A stretch of 8,314 bases of DNA from Chloroflexia bacterium (lineage in GTDB: Bacteria; Chloroflexota; Chloroflexia; Thermomicrobiales; UBA6265), in contig JACDBO010000109.1 in the NCBI GenBank assembly GCA_013694885.1, positions 1-8,314 of the forward strand. Reading direction: 5' to 3'. A program made the position numbers and the translations under genes. The notes beneath the pieces are model-generated. The model made no database searches, was not told the DNA's origin, and saw only the letters and a list, made by a program, of their open reading frames with translations. Below, in pieces: positions 5,030-8,314 of the stretch. How positions within the stretch are numbered: the first letter of the stretch is position 1; the number at the start of each line of letters is the position of its first letter.

Positions 5030-5836
5030 ATGGTCACCACCGCGACACGCCACTTCACCGCGCAGCGCCTGAAGTTTGACACGGACGGATACCTCGTCGT
5101 GCGCGGACTCTTCTCGGCGGATATCCAGCTGCTCACCGACACGTTCATGGCGATGCACGCGCGCGGTCCCGTCGAGGGCTATTTCAATCCAAAGACCGAG
5201 GCCAAGGCCAAGGGCGACCCGCTCAAGATGTACCCCCGCGTCATGCATCCGCACCGATTCGATGAGACAGCGCGCCGCTACCTGCTGGATCACCGCCTCG
5301 AAGCGATCCTCGCCGACCTCTTCGGCGAAGAGCCGCTGGCCGCGCAGACGATGCTCTACTTCAAGCCGCCGGGCGCGCGAGGCCAGGCGCTGCACCAGGA
5401 CAACTTCTACCTGAAGGTCGAGCCGGGTACCTGAATCGCCGCCTGGGTACCGCTCGACCGCACCGACACCGAGAACGGCTGCCTCGATGTGGTGCCGGGT
5501 ACGCACGCGATGGACCTCTTCTGCCCCGAGGAAGCCGACTCCTCCGTCTCCTTCACCAAGGACTACGTGGCGCCGCCACCGGGGTTGAGCGCGGTGCCGG
5601 TCGAGATGGAGCCGGGCGACGTGCTCTTCTTCAACGGTAGCCTCGTCCACGGTTCCGGCCCCAACCAGAGCGAGGATCGGTTCCGCCGCTCTTTCATCTG
5701 CCACTATATCGGCCGCTCGGCCGAGCGGATGTCGACCTGGTACCGCCCGATTCTCACCTTCGCCGGTGAGGAGGTTGCCATCGACGCCAACACCGGTGGC
5801 GGTCCCTGCGGCATCGAAGAGGTCGGGCCGCACTGA
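5030..5836 (+). CDS. Phytanoyl-CoA dioxygenase (PhyH) family protein with in-frame TGA at codon 135 (selenocysteine candidate or nonsense)
   Basis: A 268-codon gene for a non-haem Fe(II)/2-oxoglutarate-dependent oxygenase, predicted to hydroxylate a small organic substrate. The N-terminal FDTDGYLVVRGLFSADI motif, the iron ligands H122 and D124 (ALHQDNFY), the distal His H207 (GSLVHGSGPN) and the 2-oxoglutarate-binding Arg region around R217-R220 (DRFRRSF) are all present. The length fits the family. GAGGGAGA stands ten bases before the ATG. Codon 135 (5432-5434) is TGA, giving EPGT-stop-IAAWVPLD. The frame continues flawlessly for 133 more codons to a TGA at 5834-5836. In remembered relatives this site is often cysteine (PGTCIAAW), so the TGA is a one-base change from a Cys codon. 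Selenocysteine, a recent nonsense mutation and a sequencing error are all possible. If terminated, the product lacks the distal His and would be inactive. First gene of a three-gene operon. Confidence 0.85.
5449..5493 (+). other. Imperfect hairpin downstream of the in-frame TGA (weak SECIS-like candidate)
   Basis: Starting 14 bases after the TGA at 5432-5434, ACCGC/GTGGT, TCGA/TCGA, GCA/TGC and CCG/CGG can pair in order, 15 pairs in all. There is a bulged T5488, a bulged C5479 and a CC/C internal loop, closing the 10-nt loop 5466-5475. The distance from TGA to loop (31 nt) falls in the range reported for bacterial SECIS elements. However, the loop begins AC rather than with an early G, and hairpins are easy to find in GC-rich coding DNA. 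The call is tentative. Confidence 0.2.
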
Positions 5837-5883
5837 TCGGGTCCGCCGGCCACCGTGCGCGACGCGCAAAGGAGGAAAACACC

Positions 5884-6945
5884 GTGGGGGGAGACCCGTC
5901 TATCGCGTCGCACCCGATCCGCTGGGGCATCCTCGGCACCGGGAGGATCGCCACCAAGTTCATCACCGGGCTGCACGCGGTCGAGGATGCGGTGATTGCC
6001 GCTGTCGGTTCTCGCGCCCAGGCGACGGCCGACGAAATCGCCGAGGTTCATGGCATCCCGACACGCCACGGGAGCTACGATGCGCTGGCGAACGACCCGG
6101 GGGTCGACGTCATCTACGTCGCGACACCGCACAGCGCTCATCGCGACGCGACGATCCTCTGCCTCGACGCCGGCAAGCCGGTTCTCTGCGAAAAGCCGTT
6201 CGCGATCAACGCGAGCGAGGCCGAGCACATGGTGGCTACCGCCCGCTCCCGAGATCTCTTTCTGATGGAGGCGATGTGGACGCGCTTTCGGCCGGCGGTC
6301 GTCAAGCTGCGGGAGGTTCTCGCCGCCGGAACGATCGGTGAGCCGCGGATGCTGACGTCGGATCTCGGCTGGCAAGCGCGTTTCAACCCCGAGGGCCGCC
6401 TGTTTGCACCAGCGCTCGGCGGCGGCGCGCTGCTCGACGCGGGGGTCTACTCAGTCTCATTTGCCTCGATGGTGCTCGGGCCGCCAACGAGCGTCAGTGG
6501 ACTCGCACACCTCGGCGACACCGGGGTCGACGAGCAGGCTGGGATCGTCCTCGGCGACGATGCTGGCCGCCTGGCTGTCCTCGGCATCACCATCCAGACC
6601 TCCGGGCAAACCGTCGCTACGATCATGGGCACTGAGGGCCGCATCGATATCGATCGGCCCTGGCATTCGCCGGAATCGTTCACCATCTATCGCCACGGGG
6701 AAGCACCGGAACCACACCGGTTCCCGCTGGAGAGCGGCAATGGGTATCAGTTCGAGGCGATGGAGGTGATGCGCTGCCTCCGCGCCGGTGAGCGCGAGAG
6801 CCCGTCGATGCCGCTGGACGAGACCGTGGCGATCATGCGGACAATGGACACGCTGCGAGCGGCCTGGGGTCTCCGCTACCCGGCCGACGACGAAACACTG
6901 GGGCGGATGGATATCGCCAGCGCCCAACTGCCGGCCAACGCCTGA
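5884..6945 (+). CDS. Gfo/Idh/MocA family NAD(P)-dependent oxidoreductase (dihydrodiol/xylose dehydrogenase-like)
   Basis: A 353-residue cytoplasmic dehydrogenase. The N-terminal Rossmann fold opens with IRWGILGTGRIATKF (G18-x-G20), followed by VDVIYVATPHSAHRD and the family catalytic EKP at E103-K104-P105. The C-terminal alpha/beta domain carries EAMWTRFRP (129-137) and GGGALLDAGVY (179-189, with D185 and Y189). Those two motifs are typical of the dimeric dihydrodiol dehydrogenase / NADP-dependent D-xylose dehydrogenase branch rather than of inositol dehydrogenases. The reaction is expected to be reversible oxidation of a secondary alcohol on a sugar, cyclitol or diol. AAAGGAGG (5868-5875), eight bases before the GTG at 5884, makes this one of the best ribosome binding sites in the window. 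It lies 47 bases after the dioxygenase stop and 49 bases before the aldo/keto reductase. Confidence 0.92.
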   Translation: MGGDPSIASHPIRWGILGTGRIATKFITGLHAVEDAVIAAVGSRAQATADEIAEVHGIPTRHGSYDALANDPGVDVIYVATPHSAHRDATILCLDAGKPVLCEKPFAINASEAEHMVATARSRDLFLMEAMWTRFRPAVVKLREVLAAGTIGEPRMLTSDLGWQARFNPEGRLFAPALGGGALLDAGVYSVSFASMVLGPPTSVSGLAHLGDTGVDEQAGIVLGDDAGRLAVLGITIQTSGQTVATIMGTEGRIDIDRPWHSPESFTIYRHGEAPEPHRFPLESGNGYQFEAMEVMRCLRAGERESPSMPLDETVAIMRTMDTLRAAWGLRYPADDETLGRMDIASAQLPANA

Positions 6946-6994
6946 TTCTTGGACCCGCGAGTACCAGAAGAACGAACGCAGTGAGGAGCATCAG

Positions 6995-7981
6995 ATGGCG
7001 ATGAATTACGGCACCGTGGCAGGGGTCGCCAAGCCGATCTCCCGCCTCGTCCAGGGTTCGGTCATGCTCTCGCCGAAGCGATTGGACGAGAGCTTCGCAC
7101 TCCTGGATGCGATCTATACCCATGGGGGGCGCGCCTTCGATGTCGCCCACAATTACGGGATGGGTGACTGCGAGCGCGCGCTCGGGAGTTGGATTGCCGA
7201 CCGCGGTGTCCGCGACGAGGTCGTCATCCTCGGCAAGGGCGCGCACCCTTACGGCGGCCGTCAGCGCGTCACGCCGGAGGATATCGCGAGCGATCTCTCC
7301 GAATCGCTGGAACGGATGCGGGTCGATTTCATCGACCTCTACATTCTGCACCGCGACAACCCGGCGGTCCCGGTCGGTCCGATTGTCGAGGCGCTGAACG
7401 AGCACCATGACGCCGGAACCATCGGTCTCTTCGGTGGCTCGAACTGGTCGGCGGCACGCATCGCCGAGGCGAACGCCTATGCCGCCGAGCACGGTCTGGT
7501 GCCGTTCGCCGTCAGCAGCCCGAACTTCAGTCTCGCCGTGCAGATCGAGCCACCGTGGGAGGGCTGCCTCAGTGTCAGTGGACCGGATGGCGTGGCTGAC
7601 CGCGCCTGGTACCGTGAGCAAGACATGCCAATCTTCCCGTGGTCGAGTCTGGCCGGCGGTTTCTTCTCGGGCCGTGTCCACAGCGACAAGCGCGATGACT
7701 TCATGCGGTCAGACCAGCAGATGCTGATCACCTCCTACGGTTCCGAGGAGAATTTTCAACGCCTGGCCCGGGCGGAAACCCTGGCACGGCACCACGATGC
7801 GACCGTTCCGCAGATCGCACTGGCCTACGTTGTGAACCAGTCGCAACCGATCTTCCCGCTCGTCGGCTGCCGCACCGGCGACGAGTTCGCCGCCAACGTC
7901 GCCGCCCTCGACCTCACCCTTACCCCTGCCGAACTCGACTGGCTGGACCTGACGACGGACGAAATGCCGCCTCCGAGTTGA
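6995..7981 (+). CDS. Aldo/keto reductase family oxidoreductase
   Basis: A 328-residue TIM-barrel NADPH-dependent oxidoreductase. The catalytic tetrad is readable: D49 and Y54 (AFDVAHNYGMGD), K81 (VILGKGAH) and H119 (IDLYILHRDNP). The barrel also shows GLFGGSNWSAARI, FAVSSPNFSLA and PWSSLAGGFFSG, and the cofactor-binding end is FPLVGCRTGDEF. Length and motifs fit the AKR superfamily, which interconverts aldehydes or ketones with alcohols; substrate is not predictable. ATG 6995 has AGGAG six bases upstream; ATG 7001 is an alternative two codons later. An upstream in-frame extension to 6788 overlaps the previous gene and is rejected. It is the last gene of the dioxygenase operon, probably acting on a carbonyl or alcohol intermediate of the same pathway. 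Its stop is only three bases from the stop of the opposing minus-strand gene. Confidence 0.93.
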   Translation: MAMNYGTVAGVAKPISRLVQGSVMLSPKRLDESFALLDAIYTHGGRAFDVAHNYGMGDCERALGSWIADRGVRDEVVILGKGAHPYGGRQRVTPEDIASDLSESLERMRVDFIDLYILHRDNPAVPVGPIVEALNEHHDAGTIGLFGGSNWSAARIAEANAYAAEHGLVPFAVSSPNFSLAVQIEPPWEGCLSVSGPDGVADRAWYREQDMPIFPWSSLAGGFFSGRVHSDKRDDFMRSDQQMLITSYGSEENFQRLARAETLARHHDATVPQIALAYVVNQSQPIFPLVGCRTGDEFAANVAALDLTLTPAELDWLDLTTDEMPPPS

Positions 7982-7984
7982 CCC

Positions 7985-8314
7985 TTAGTGATTCCTTGAC
8001 AGCGTTTCTCGACGTTCACGCGGCATCTCGGTCGTTCGCGCAAGCGGGCGAACCGGAATGACGTGAATTGGCAGGCCTTCCTCCACCTGCATGTCGACGA
8101 GTCGATCCATGTAGAGGTTGGTGACATCTTCGGTGTCTTCCACGTCGACGGTCGCTCTGACGTGAATTCCGCTCGATTCTCCGCCTAACCCGACGTCAAA
8201 CCGGGCCTCCGGGTAGCGCTCGCGTATGATGCCGATGAGTTCATCAATGGCTTTTCGTATTTGAGGATCCGCTAACAGCTTCTGCTCGTATTCGAGCAGC
8301 GCTCGATGCTGAAT
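7985..8314 (-). CDS. Uncharacterised protein, C-terminal part (5' end beyond window)
   Basis: The minus strand is open for 109 codons from the right edge to TAA at 7985-7987. The N-terminal visible part is a charged helix (LLEYEQKLLADPQIRKAIDE), then an alpha/beta stretch with RERYPEARFDVG, GIHVRATVDVEDTEDVTNLY, MDRLVDMQVEEGLPIHVIPV and RPLAR. No signal peptide, membrane segment or catalytic motif is visible. The DVEDTEDVxxLxxDRLVxxQVEEGLPIHVIPVRP pattern resembles a group of short uncharacterised proteins I recall from Chloroflexota and cyanobacteria, but I cannot name a family. The fragment is rich in acidic residues and looks like a conserved, folded domain rather than a shadow frame. It converges with the aldo/keto reductase with only three bases between stop codons and no hairpin between them. 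Function unknown. Confidence 0.75.
   Translation of the reverse strand: MQHRALLEYEQKLLADPQIRKAIDELIGIIRERYPEARFDVGLGGESSGIHVRATVDVEDTEDVTNLYMDRLVDMQVEEGLPIHVIPVRPLARTTEMPRERRETLSRNH

Noticed and set aside
5432..5434. Genome-wide reassignment of TGA to an amino acid
   Set aside because: Several other genes here end in TGA at the expected family length (PIN toxin at 2074, nucleotidyltransferase at 4057, aldo/keto reductase at 7981), so TGA is a normal stop.
4997..5869. A 290-codon minus-strand open frame covering the whole dioxygenase gene
   Set aside because: It is uninterrupted only because the coding-strand TGA reads as TCA on this strand. Its composition is Arg/Val/Glu/Gly-rich with no recognisable motif, whereas the plus strand carries clear PhyH motifs. 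An automatic gene finder might prefer it, wrongly.
6788..6994. N-terminal extension of the aldo/keto reductase to 6788
   Set aside because: It would overlap the end of the Gfo/Idh/MocA gene out of frame and adds Arg/Trp-rich sequence with no family match. The ATG at 6995 has a good ribosome binding site.

Overview
The window is GC-rich bacterial DNA with short intergenic gaps and strong AGGAG-type ribosome binding sites, several of them before GTG starts. Gene content (class III aminotransferase, VapBC-type pair, LEA-like/holin-III/DUF3618 stress module, PhyH/GFO-IDH-MocA/AKR cluster) and base composition suggest a Chloroflexota (Thermomicrobia-like) or actinobacterial chromosome. This placement is an inference, because no rRNA or marker gene is present. 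There is no IS element, CRISPR array, tRNA or rRNA.

Layout: (1) 1-1216, minus strand: class III PLP aminotransferase of the AGXT2-like/4-aminobutyrate group, cut by the left edge. (2) 1383-2074, plus strand: a Phd/YefM-like antitoxin and a VapC-like PIN toxin overlapping by one base (TAATG), preceded by a direct repeat and followed by a perfect 10-bp hairpin. (3) 2159-3651, minus strand: three envelope-stress genes in the order LEA-like/DUF883-like protein, holin-superfamily-III (YqjE-like) membrane protein, DUF3618 protein. This order resembles the proteobacterial yqjD-yqjE-yqjK arrangement. A palindrome lies just upstream of the first gene. (4) 3817 to about 4056, plus strand: a possible small two-helix membrane protein whose frame runs without a stop into the antisense of the next gene. 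(5) 4057-4902, minus strand: a nucleotidyltransferase-fold protein. (6) 5030-7981, plus strand: an apparent three-gene operon of a phytanoyl-CoA dioxygenase-family protein, a Gfo/Idh/MocA oxidoreductase and an aldo/keto reductase, with gaps of 47 and 49 nt. (7) 7985-8314, minus strand: the C-terminal end of an uncharacterised protein, converging on the aldo/keto reductase with 3 nt between stops.

The most notable observation is in the dioxygenase gene. Its frame is intact over 268 codons except for one in-frame TGA at codon 135. The TGA sits between the HxD iron motif and the distal His, at a position where, from memory, many PhyH relatives carry cysteine. A 15-bp imperfect hairpin follows it. 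This is either a selenocysteine codon in a family not known for it, or a very recent nonsense mutation or sequencing error. The sequence alone cannot decide, but homologue alignment, read checks and a search for selABCD would.

The last three plus-strand enzymes together look like oxidative catabolism of a small polyol, sugar-like or lipid-derived substrate, but the substrate cannot be read from the window.
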